From Aquimarina brevivitae (lineage in GTDB: Bacteria > Bacteroidota > Bacteroidia > Flavobacteriales > Flavobacteriaceae): a stretch of 64,000 nt of DNA. The first letter of the stretch is position 1; the number at the start of each line of letters is the position of its first letter. The stretch is from positions 62,001 through 126,000 of the forward strand of contig NZ_SGXE01000001.1 of the NCBI RefSeq assembly GCF_004216895.1. Direction: 5' to 3'. The position numbers and the translations under genes are program-made. The notes below the pieces were generated by a model, which saw only the letters and a list, made by a program, of their open reading frames with translations, ran no database searches and had not been told where the DNA came from. Below, piece by piece: positions 55,462 to 64,000 of the stretch.

Positions 55462-58011
55462 ATGAACAAATTTATACTTCTTTCATTTTTCGTACTATCC
55501 TGCTATTATATATCCGGACAGGAAAAAAATATTTCAATAGGACCCCAGCCCAATTGGATTGAATCTGTAGAGAATTCAAAATCTACAATTACGAATATTG
55601 ATAATATAGGCAGTGGATGTTACTATCGATTACTTGACTTTCAATCAAATATTGAAAAACAAAGCTTCTTCTCTCATTATACTGTTGAGATTTTAAATCA
55701 CGAAGGTATTCAACAGGTATCTGATATTAATATTGATTTTGACCCTTCTTTTCAAGATATAACCTTTCATAAGATTAATATCATAAGGAATGGTGAATCA
55801 ATTAACAAACTATCAGAAAGCGATATCAAAACCGTTCAAAGAGAAACCAATATGGAAAGGTTTCTATATGACGGTACGGTAACAGCATTTATAAATCTAA
55901 CCGATGTTAGAAAAGGAGATATTATTGATTATTCTTTTACAATTAAAGGCTTAAATCCTGTATACGAGAATAAATATCATACTAAAATTTATTTTCAATA
56001 TGGAATACCTATTGATAAACTTTTTTCTAAACTCATCACATCCAACACAAGGAAACTTAACCTTAAGTATTTTAATGACGCTCCAAAAGCTGATATCCAA
56101 GAGCTTAACGATACAAGAATATACAAATGGGAACTACATAAGTTAGAAGCATTAATTTACGACACCAATACACCTTCTTGGTATGACCCCTCACCAAATG
56201 TATCCATATCAGAATTCGATAGTTGGAGCCAAGTCGCAAATCAATATTCCAAACACTATCGTATTAGTGATAATAACAGAAATAAGTTAGAAAAGAAGGT
56301 AAAAAAACTTTTCAAAAATGTACCAAAAGACTCACTTTTATCTAAGATAAGAACCTTTATTCAAGACGACATCAGATATCTGGGTTTTGAAGGAGGACTT
56401 AATTCTCATATACCCACGACACCTAATAATGTTCTTGATCAAAGATATGGCGATTGTAAAGCGAAATCCTTCTTACTAGCAGAGACTTTAAAGATATTTA
56501 ATATTGAAGCTTATCCTATATTGGTACACTCCTACAACGGAAAAAACATCAAAGAAGAGCTTCCATCACCAAATGCATTTAACCACTGTATTGTTCACGT
56601 TGTAAAAGACAACTCAGAGTATTTTATTGATCCTACAATTAGTCATCAGGGCGGAAGTATAGAAAACTTACATACTCCTGACTATAAAATAGGCCTTTTG
56701 CTGAATCATGAGAAAAGAGACTTAATTTCAATTAAATACAAAACAAATAACAAAACTCGCATATTAGAAGAATATGATATAGATGAAATAGGAGGCTCAG
56801 CGTACCTTTTCATTACCACAAAATACTCTGGTGCGGGCGCTGATAATCAAAGAGAATTATTTGCTCAAAGAGACAAAAATAAAATTGCGAAAGATTACCT
56901 TAATTTTTATAGTGCACTGTATCCTAGTATAAAGGAATTTTCCAAAATCGAGTTTATTGATGATAGAATTCACAGAAATGAAGTAACCATTAAGGAAGCC
57001 TATTTCATCGACTCTTTATGGACAAAATCACCAGAAGATCCAAAGATATTATATAGCGAATTTTATCCTTTAAATCTAGAATCCTACACTAACCTTAGTA
57101 AGTCACCGCAAAGGACTATGCCATATTACGTTAGCTATCCTGTTGATCTTGAACATAAAATTGTAGTTAATTTACCAGAGGATTGGAATATCTCACCAGA
57201 ACATTCTACCATTGAAGGAGAAAGTTTTAGGTATACTTACGATGTGGATTATTCCTATCGGAAAATTAACCTTACGCACTCTTATAAAACTTTTCAAAGT
57301 TATATACCATCAAACTTAGCGGCTAGTTTTATTGCTAAACATGAAAAAATTCAAAACGAACTATCATATCTACTTACTTATAACACCAATTATATTGGTG
57401 ACAATACTGGTATAAGTTGGATATTACTATTGATTGGTATAATTTCTATAGGCCTTTTTACATTTTTTGGTATAAAAATTTATACTTCCTACAACAAAGA
57501 ATCTCAAAACCCAAGAGAAGAAAGCTTAAAAATTGGAGGATGGCTTATATTAATTGCCATTGGTATTACGATTACTCCTATTCGATCAATAATTGCTATG
57601 TATACTGAATTTGATAACTTTTTTAGTGCCGCTACTTGGGCTTACATCAGTCAAGAGCATAGTAGTTTAACTGAGCTCTCTTATTCTTTGCTAATTATTC
57701 TCGAAATAATCTACAATGCTGCTTTCCTTGTATATTCAATTTTAATTGCCATTCTGTTTTACCAAAGAAGAACGATTTTACCACAGCTTATAATTATATA
57801 TTACGTAGTTACTTTTGCATTTACAGTTTTAGATACCGTTGTAGCCTTTAGTCTTAATGATACACTTTATTCTGAAACAGATAAAATCGAAGCATATAAG
57901 GATATAGCTAGGTCTCTATTCGTTATGGTGATATGGGTACCATATTTCTTAGTATCAAAAAGGGTAAAATCAACGTTTACAGAAAATTATAGTGGTGTTA
58001 GGTTGTTCTAA
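55462..58011 (+). CDS. Transglutaminase-like protein with DUF3857 domain and C-terminal DUF2569 membrane domain
   Basis: About 849 residues from ATG 55462 (MNKFILLSFFVLSCYYISGQ, a signal peptide). Residues ~50-200 are DUF3857 (FSHYTVEILNHEGIQQVSDI); ~260-360 are a transglutaminase-like domain with Cys in YGDCKAKS, His in NAFNHCIVHV and Asp in FIDPT, so the cysteine-protease-type triad looks intact. Beyond residue ~650 there are five membrane helices that fit DUF2569 (GGWLILIAIGITITPIRS, FLVSKRVKSTF). The DUF3857-transglutaminase pair is common in Bacteroidetes; function is not known. It overlaps the next, convergent gene by four bases. Confidence 0.87.
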   Translation: MNKFILLSFFVLSCYYISGQEKNISIGPQPNWIESVENSKSTITNIDNIGSGCYYRLLDFQSNIEKQSFFSHYTVEILNHEGIQQVSDINIDFDPSFQDITFHKINIIRNGESINKLSESDIKTVQRETNMERFLYDGTVTAFINLTDVRKGDIIDYSFTIKGLNPVYENKYHTKIYFQYGIPIDKLFSKLITSNTRKLNLKYFNDAPKADIQELNDTRIYKWELHKLEALIYDTNTPSWYDPSPNVSISEFDSWSQVANQYSKHYRISDNNRNKLEKKVKKLFKNVPKDSLLSKIRTFIQDDIRYLGFEGGLNSHIPTTPNNVLDQRYGDCKAKSFLLAETLKIFNIEAYPILVHSYNGKNIKEELPSPNAFNHCIVHVVKDNSEYFIDPTISHQGGSIENLHTPDYKIGLLLNHEKRDLISIKYKTNNKTRILEEYDIDEIGGSAYLFITTKYSGAGADNQRELFAQRDKNKIAKDYLNFYSALYPSIKEFSKIEFIDDRIHRNEVTIKEAYFIDSLWTKSPEDPKILYSEFYPLNLESYTNLSKSPQRTMPYYVSYPVDLEHKIVVNLPEDWNISPEHSTIEGESFRYTYDVDYSYRKINLTHSYKTFQSYIPSNLAASFIAKHEKIQNELSYLLTYNTNYIGDNTGISWILLLIGIISIGLFTFFGIKIYTSYNKESQNPREESLKIGGWLILIAIGITITPIRSIIAMYTEFDNFFSAATWAYISQEHSSLTELSYSLLIILEIIYNAAFLVYSILIAILFYQRRTILPQLIIIYYVVTFAFTVLDTVVAFSLNDTLYSETDKIEAYKDIARSLFVMVIWVPYFLVSKRVKSTFTENYSGVRLF

Positions 58012-58583
58012 TTATAATGACTTTTTTTTAAAATTTCGGCAATTAGATTTTGAATGAGGTCTTTATCCTTTGCCTTTGTAATATTGGATCTCGCTTTTTC
58101 GATTTTTTCTAAGTGCGGTAATTGATTTTTATGGCTCAAGCTCGTATACACCTTCTCAAAATATTCGTTTAGAATTGGTACAAGGTAAATGCTATCCGCA
58201 TTCTTTTGTTGTAAATAAAGAAACTTTTTAACATACCCTAAAAATAATTGAGGGTACTGGGAAAATGAGGATAAAGCTTCTTCAAAACATTTGAATACTT
58301 CATCTTCATTTGTATTACTCCTGAACCTTAATTTTGAACTATCTAAAGAATTTATGGTGTAAATTAATAAAGTGTCTTTAATAAATTTGCTGCAGTCCTT
58401 AAAGCTATAATAATACACTTCCATACCCATATTAGAGTTCACAACCAATACTTCAGTACCAATACTTTCTCTTAAAAAAGTTTCAAAATCATCTGCTTTT
58501 GATGCGGACATCAATAGCTGACGCTTTAAACGAACAGATCTAACGTTTACCGATTTTATATAAGTATAAGCTTCAGGTTCCAC
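58008..58583 (-). CDS. Unknown protein linked to katG and an ankyrin gene
   Basis: 191 residues, not recognised. No signal peptide or membrane helix. It is mostly alpha-helical, moderately hydrophobic and contains two Cys (SFKDCSKF and EVFKCFEE). The start overlaps the ankyrin gene by 11 bases, which suggests translational coupling; a second possible ATG lies at residue 25. It is the last gene in a katG - ankyrin - unknown group and ends tail-to-tail with the DUF3857 gene by a four-base overlap. No function is proposed. Confidence 0.7.
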   Translation of the reverse strand: MEPEAYTYIKSVNVRSVRLKRQLLMSASKADDFETFLRESIGTEVLVVNSNMGMEVYYYSFKDCSKFIKDTLLIYTINSLDSSKLRFRSNTNEDEVFKCFEEALSSFSQYPQLFLGYVKKFLYLQQKNADSIYLVPILNEYFEKVYTSLSHKNQLPHLEKIEKARSNITKAKDKDLIQNLIAEILKKSHYN

Positions 58584-59046
58584 TTGATATTATTCTAAAT
58601 TCATCTAAATCTATCCCTTGCTGTAAAGCATAGGTCTTTGCCGAATTTCCTTCATTATCCGCGATACTAGGATCAGCGCCTTGCTCCATCAAAATTTTTA
58701 TCATTTCTGGTTGATTAAATCGAATTGCATAGATCAAAGCAGTTGCACCTGCCTTATTTTGATGATTTACATTCGCTCCTTTTGCAATTAATAAGGATGC
58801 TATTTCGGTATATCCTTTAAAACTTACCCCTAATAAAGCGGTATTGCCCATAGCATCCACGGCATCAACTGAAGGATTAAAAGATAATAGAAATTGTACA
58901 ACCTCCAAGTGACCATAATAGGATGCCAGTAACAATGGAGTTGAGCCACGTTCATCTACAGTGTTCACTAATGATTCGTTAGCCGTTACTAATTGCTGTA
59001 TGCTGTCTAATTTATTATGCCTTATGGCATCAAATAGTAAACTCAT
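58573..59046 (-). CDS. Ankyrin repeat protein next to katG
   Basis: 157 residues made of four ankyrin repeats, each with the G-x-TPL/TAL core (GSTPLLLASYYGHLEVV, GNTALLGVSFKGYTEIA, GATALIYAIRFNQPEMI) and a capping half-repeat. No signal peptide is visible, so it is probably cytosolic, like KatG. An ankyrin gene beside a catalase gene is known in Pseudomonas aeruginosa, where AnkB supports KatB activity; the same partner role is inferred here. A hairpin in the 90-base gap separates it from katG. Confidence 0.85.
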   Translation of the reverse strand: MSLLFDAIRHNKLDSIQQLVTANESLVNTVDERGSTPLLLASYYGHLEVVQFLLSFNPSVDAVDAMGNTALLGVSFKGYTEIASLLIAKGANVNHQNKAGATALIYAIRFNQPEMIKILMEQGADPSIADNEGNSAKTYALQQGIDLDEFRIISSGT

Positions 59047-59073
59047 AAAATATACTGATTTAATTTTAGTAAA

Positions 59074-59106
59074 GCACAGGACTACTATGAAAGTAGTGAC
59101 CTGTGC
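59074..59106 (-). terminator. Hairpin between katG and the ankyrin gene, possible attenuator
   Basis: On the minus strand GCACAGG and ACTACT pair with AGTAGT and CCTGTGC, a 13-bp stem with a two-base bulge and five-base loop. The following bases, TTTACTAAAA, are only partly T-rich. It would lower read-through from katG into the ankyrin gene. Confidence 0.5.
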
Positions 59107-59136
59107 CTTGTATCTACATTTTTATTCACTATTTGA

Positions 59137-61413
<2,277 letters not shown>

Positions 61414-61423
61414 TTAAATAACC

Positions 61424-61456
61424 CAAATATAAAATAAGAATAGACTATGTTGTCAA
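61424..61456 (-). promoter_or_regulatory. Promoter of katG
   Basis: On the minus strand TATATTTG (61431-61424) is a full -7 box, with a TTG (61456-61454) 22 bases upstream as a possible -33. The start should be near 61417. Confidence 0.55.
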
Positions 61457-61479
61457 TACACTTCATAGTTAATATCTAT
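61443..61479 (-). promoter_or_regulatory. Candidate OxyR binding site upstream of katG
   Basis: ATAGTTAATATCTAT (61465-61479) fits the OxyR element ATAGnTnnnAnCTAT at every specified base. A degenerate second half (CAAT in place of CTAT) lies 7 bases away at 61443-61457. The perfect half is just upstream of the katG -33, where an activator would sit. OxyR itself is not in the window. Confidence 0.5.
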
Positions 61480-61610
61480 AACGATATTTCAACCTCTTAT
61501 TTGCAGTTGTTAATTTTTGAGTTATTAATTTACAAATTCTATATGAATTACTATAAAAAGTTACTGTTTTTTCAATTTTTGCTCAATGCCTATAAAAATA
61601 TGATAATGAT

Positions 61611-61629
61611 AATTTAGACTCTCTAAATT
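61611..61629 (-). terminator. Weak terminator after the XRE/S24-like regulator
   Basis: AATTTAGA / TCTAAATT, an 8-bp perfect stem with CTC loop, lies 8 bases after the regulator stop. It has no T-run on the minus strand. Confidence 0.35.
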
Positions 61630-61637
61630 TTTAAATA

Positions 61638-62399
61638 CTATCCTAACTTCTTCTTCATCTTTAACAATTCCTGCTCAATCATTAATAATTTATCTTCCAT
61701 GATATCTGTAAAATCAGGAATTCGCCTACAAAACACATAGCGAACTCTCCACAATTCCTTGATCGACTGTATTTCAAACTCTTCGTCGGCAATACTTTTG
61801 TGATCTGCTCGTAGCACTGCCATTTTATTATTAGTAACATATAAGCGTCGAAATAGCAATTGATCATTAACTAAGGCAAATACTAAGGTGCCATTGTTGA
61901 GTTTTTTAATAATGTCATTGGGTACATACTCACCTACAACAATATCTTTAGGATAAAAACCCTTATCGTGCGAAGTCATTTCGAGATTAGAAATTGTATA
62001 TGCTCTAAACTTTTTATCAGGATTCAGTGGCAATTGAATGGTAGGTAATTCATTGATAAAAGTCTCTTTATTATAATTAGAAATGTAATCCTGTAATGTT
62101 ACTTCCGTAATACAAGGTATGTAAGGAAAACGTTCTCTCTTTATTTCATCTACGTTGGTAGTAAGATCCCCTTTAAACTTCAATAATTGATTTACGGTTA
62201 ATTCACTAGTAAGTAGATCATCTATTTTAATGCTAAAATAATTAGCTATTTTAATTATGGTTTCAATTTTCGGCTCACTCCTTCCTTCCTCATAGGCCCC
62301 TAGAGTTCCGCGTTTCAAGTCAAAAAGTTCAGCAAATGCCTGTTGACTTAAACTCTTTATACTTCTTATTTTTTTAATATTCTTTCCAAAAAATGACAT
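61638..62399 (-). CDS. Phage-repressor-like XRE regulator with S24/LexA-type C-terminal domain
   Basis: 253 residues. Residues ~1-60 are a helix-turn-helix of the XRE/Cro type (IKKIRSIKSLSQQAFAELF, KRGTLGAYEEGRSEPK). Residues ~125-225 have the strand order of an S24 peptidase/LexA C-terminal fold (FRAYTISNLEMTSH..., PKDIVVGEYV, LLFRRLYV), but the Ser of GDSM is missing (NLEMTS), so it is probably not self-cleaving. It is divergent to the micro-ORF/YbjN/PspA operon; half-sites GCTAAT and an inverted repeat in the gap are likely operators. No prophage genes surround it. Confidence 0.83.
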   Translation of the reverse strand: MSFFGKNIKKIRSIKSLSQQAFAELFDLKRGTLGAYEEGRSEPKIETIIKIANYFSIKIDDLLTSELTVNQLLKFKGDLTTNVDEIKRERFPYIPCITEVTLQDYISNYNKETFINELPTIQLPLNPDKKFRAYTISNLEMTSHDKGFYPKDIVVGEYVPNDIIKKLNNGTLVFALVNDQLLFRRLYVTNNKMAVLRADHKSIADEEFEIQSIKELWRVRYVFCRRIPDFTDIMEDKLLMIEQELLKMKKKLG

Positions 62400-62404
62400 A
62401 TTTT

Positions 62405-62485
62405 GCTAATTTAATTTGCAATAATCTAAAATTATTGTATATTTGCTCTAACAATATTAGCTAATATCTTTTAAAGCTGCTAATT
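62405..62485. promoter_or_regulatory. Repeated GCTAAT/TTAGC half-sites in the divergent intergenic region
   Basis: GCTAAT occurs at 62405, 62460 (within TTAGCTAA) and 62480, and a GCAATAAT / ATTATTGT inverted repeat lies at 62418-62438, matching 7 of 8 positions. These are candidate operator sites for the adjacent XRE regulator. Confidence 0.45.
62415..62445 (+). promoter_or_regulatory. Promoter of the micro-ORF/YbjN-like/PspA operon
   Basis: TTTG (62415-62418) and TATATTTG (62438-62445) are 19 bases apart. The inverted repeat fills the spacer, so a bound regulator would block it. Confidence 0.65.
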
Positions 62486-62570
62486 TTAATAGAAAAAAAT
62501 TAATATTTCACACAATTCTAATTTTTACTAAAAATTTTAGCACAATGTTTAACTTTTAAAAACTAAACTC

Positions 62571-62642
62571 ATGATAATCGCCATTTACTATATCGCTAAT
62601 TTAACTGTTGAGATCGTAGAAAAATTAGTAGAGTTTTTGTAA
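62571..62642 (+). CDS. 23-residue micro-ORF upstream of the YbjN-like gene
   Basis: ATG at 62571 runs 23 codons to TAA: MIIAIYYIANLTVEIVEKL then VEFL. It is hydrophobic first and amphipathic later, like a short membrane-binding peptide. It is the first open frame in the leader, 61 bases before the next gene and in the same direction. It may be a real small protein or a leader peptide; no homology was tested. Confidence 0.35.
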   Translation: MIIAIYYIANLTVEIVEKLVEFL

Positions 62643-62703
62643 TATTGACTTCTCTCCAAAACCGCTAGAAATCAATTTATAAAACCAATCAAAACAACCA
62701 AAG

Positions 62704-63099
62704 ATGCAGGATCATTTCAAACAGGTTAAAACATACCTTTTGGAACTTAATTACAACATCACCCACGAAAATAAAAACGAGGGAATCTTAGTAATAAGTA
62801 AGGAAAGTGAAGGTATAAACAATATGATATTAGGAGTAGCGCCTCCCATCTTAATTATGGAACAACACATTTTCAATATTAAAAGCAATACTGAATTTGT
62901 ATACAAAAGCTTACTTCAAAAAAATAGAGATATCGTTCACGGAGCTTTTGTACTGGATGAATCAGGAACTAAAGTAATTTTTAGAGATACACTACAAGTA
63001 GAAAATCTGGATCTCAACGAAATAGAAGGCTCATTAAATTCATTAGGACTATTACTTAGCGAATATTCTGAGCAAATCATAAACTTTTCAAAACACTAA
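62704..63099 (+). CDS. YbjN/CesT-like small protein adjacent to pspA
   Basis: 131 residues, cytosolic. The N-terminus MQDHFKQVKTYLLELNYNI and the middle GVAPPILIMEQHIFNIK and HGAFVLDESGTKVIFRDTL look like a type III secretion chaperone/YbjN fold. Similar genes stand next to pspA in other flavobacteria as far as I recall. The gene ends six bases before pspA. It could modulate PspA; that is inference. Confidence 0.65.
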   Translation: MQDHFKQVKTYLLELNYNITHENKNEGILVISKESEGINNMILGVAPPILIMEQHIFNIKSNTEFVYKSLLQKNRDIVHGAFVLDESGTKVIFRDTLQVENLDLNEIEGSLNSLGLLLSEYSEQIINFSKH

Positions 63100-63104
63100 A
63101 CACT

Positions 63105-63821
63105 ATGAACTTTTTTAGAAGACTATTTAAGATAGGTGAAGCAGAAGCACACTCTGCGATTGACAAAATTGAAGATCCTATCAAAATGACGGAACAAGGA
63201 ATACGAGATATGAAACAAGATCTTGATAAAAGCTTAGAGGCATTGGCTCAGGTAAAAGCCCTGGCAATTAGAGCCCGTAACGATAAAGAAGAATACGAAG
63301 CTAAAGCACAAGACTATGAGCAAAAGGCAATGTTAATTCTTAAAAAAGCCCAATCTGGCAATATGGATACTGCAGAAGCGGATCGTTTAGCCAAAGAAGC
63401 TTTGATTAAAAAAGAGGAAGCCCAACAGCACGTTACTCGTACGGTTGAAGAGTCTGAAAAATTTGACAAGTCAGTAGCTCAATTAGAAAAGAATGTACAA
63501 GAAATAAAGCAAAATATTTCTAAATGGGAAAACGAACTCAAAACTTTAAAAGCGAGAGTAAAAGTTTCTAACGCAACTAAAAATCTAAACAAGCAAATGG
63601 CAGAAATTGATAGCTCCAGTACCGTTTCTATGTTAGAACGCATGAAGGACAAAGTCAATCAAGAGGAAGCGCTTGCCGAAGCTTATGGTGACATTGCTAA
63701 CGCCTCTAAATCTATTGATGAAGAATTGGACAAAGCAATTGATGTTACCGAAGCAAGTGCAGATGATGATTTGGCTAAACTTAAAGCGAAATTAGGAATG
63801 GACAACAAAGATAATAACTAG
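63105..63821 (+). CDS. pspA: Phage shock protein A / IM30 (ESCRT-III superfamily)
   Basis: 238 residues, almost wholly alpha-helical coiled coil (residues ~25-215), with an amphipathic N-terminal helix MNFFRRLFKIGEAEAHSAI that should contact membranes. PspA/IM30 forms rings and rods that maintain the inner membrane under stress. The acidic C-terminus (DVTEASADDDLAKLKAKLG) ends NKDNN. It lies 5 bases after the YbjN-like gene. There are no pspBC or pspF genes here. Confidence 0.92.
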   Translation: MNFFRRLFKIGEAEAHSAIDKIEDPIKMTEQGIRDMKQDLDKSLEALAQVKALAIRARNDKEEYEAKAQDYEQKAMLILKKAQSGNMDTAEADRLAKEALIKKEEAQQHVTRTVEESEKFDKSVAQLEKNVQEIKQNISKWENELKTLKARVKVSNATKNLNKQMAEIDSSSTVSMLERMKDKVNQEEALAEAYGDIANASKSIDEELDKAIDVTEASADDDLAKLKAKLGMDNKDNN

Positions 63822-63844
63822 GTTTCCTGATTTTTCAGGAAACC
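63821..63844 (+). terminator. Terminator after pspA
   Basis: GGTTTCCTGA / TCAGGAAACC, a 10-bp perfect stem with TTTT loop; the tail TTATC is weak. The stem begins at the last base of the pspA stop codon. Confidence 0.7.
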
Positions 63845-63867
63845 TTATCAAAGGCCTAACCCTTATA

Positions 63868-64000
63868 ATGGATAAGACAGCGCTTATAGTAGACTCCATA
63901 CCTCTATTTAAAGAAAAGCTAGATCCTATTTGTAGCAAATATCAAGTTGGTCATCAAGAGCTGATTAAAGAACTAGTTCGCTTTCTAGACTTAATTCATA
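63868..64000 (+). CDS. Unknown protein, 5' part (runs off the window)
   Basis: An ATG at 63868 opens a frame of 44 codons to the window edge (MDKTALIVDSIPLFKEKLD, then PICSKYQVGHQELIKELV). It is 46 bases after pspA and in the same direction, behind a terminator. The fragment is helical and not recognised. Confidence 0.55.
   Translation, partial: MDKTALIVDSIPLFKEKLDPICSKYQVGHQELIKELVRFLDLIH

Noticed and set aside
61638-62399. XRE/S24-like regulator as a prophage remnant
   Set aside because: No integrase, phage structural gene or attachment repeat is seen on either side; its divergent operon is a cellular stress module.

Overview
The window comes from an A+T-rich member of the Bacteroidetes, almost certainly a marine-type Flavobacteriaceae. 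Evidence: a gliding/type IX secretion gene (sprA) lies behind ruvA; alternative complex III (actABCDEF) runs into cytochrome oxidase genes; TAnnTTTG -7 promoter boxes occur in front of many genes; start codons rarely have Shine-Dalgarno sequences; and DUF5686, DUF5916, DUF2723 and DUF3857 envelope proteins, typical of this phylum, are present. Nothing points to a plasmid, prophage, IS element or CRISPR array; this is chromosomal core with a more variable right end.

Layout. 1-11,100 (minus strand): 5' part of sprA, ruvA, malic enzyme maeB, lipoprotein trehalase, then a ruvB - cytochrome P450 - queG operon. 11,200-23,070 (minus): one respiratory block, transcribed actA-B-C-D-E-F then oxidase subunits II and I, taking electrons from quinol through cytochrome c domains to oxygen. 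23,280-29,400: a SPOR protein (plus), the rimP-nusA-infB operon (minus) behind a hairpin leader, and a tandem universal stress protein (plus). 29,590: tRNA-Gln. 29,850-43,550: DUF2723 membrane glycosyltransferase, polysaccharide deacetylase, a cysteine-less thioredoxin-fold protein, metallophosphoesterase, a probable small RNA, polA, a TerC-type membrane protein, a serine hydrolase lipoprotein and a DUF5916 outer-membrane protein. 43,800-48,330 (plus): rplM-rpsI, rpsB, tsf, pyrH-frr. 48,400-58,010 (plus): DUF5686 protein, an RND/MMPL exporter, asnS, and a DUF3857-transglutaminase-DUF2569 protein. 58,000-64,000: a katG - ankyrin - unknown gene group (minus), a phage-repressor-like XRE/S24-fold regulator (minus), and a divergent operon with a 23-residue micro-ORF, a YbjN/CesT-like protein and PspA/IM30, followed by a partial unknown gene.

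The most rewarding places for follow-up are (1) the XRE/S24-like regulator facing the micro-ORF/YbjN/PspA operon, with an inverted repeat placed between the -33 and -7 boxes; (2) the katG-ankyrin-unknown group, with a textbook OxyR half-site upstream of katG and a hairpin between katG and the ankyrin gene; (3) a free-standing transcription unit with a strong terminator upstream of polA; (4) a pair of non-coding regions, upstream of pyrH and of asnS, that share four motifs in the same order; and (5) leader or attenuator-like hairpins at rimP-nusA-infB and rpsB/tsf. All calls come from reading the sequence only; no database search was run.
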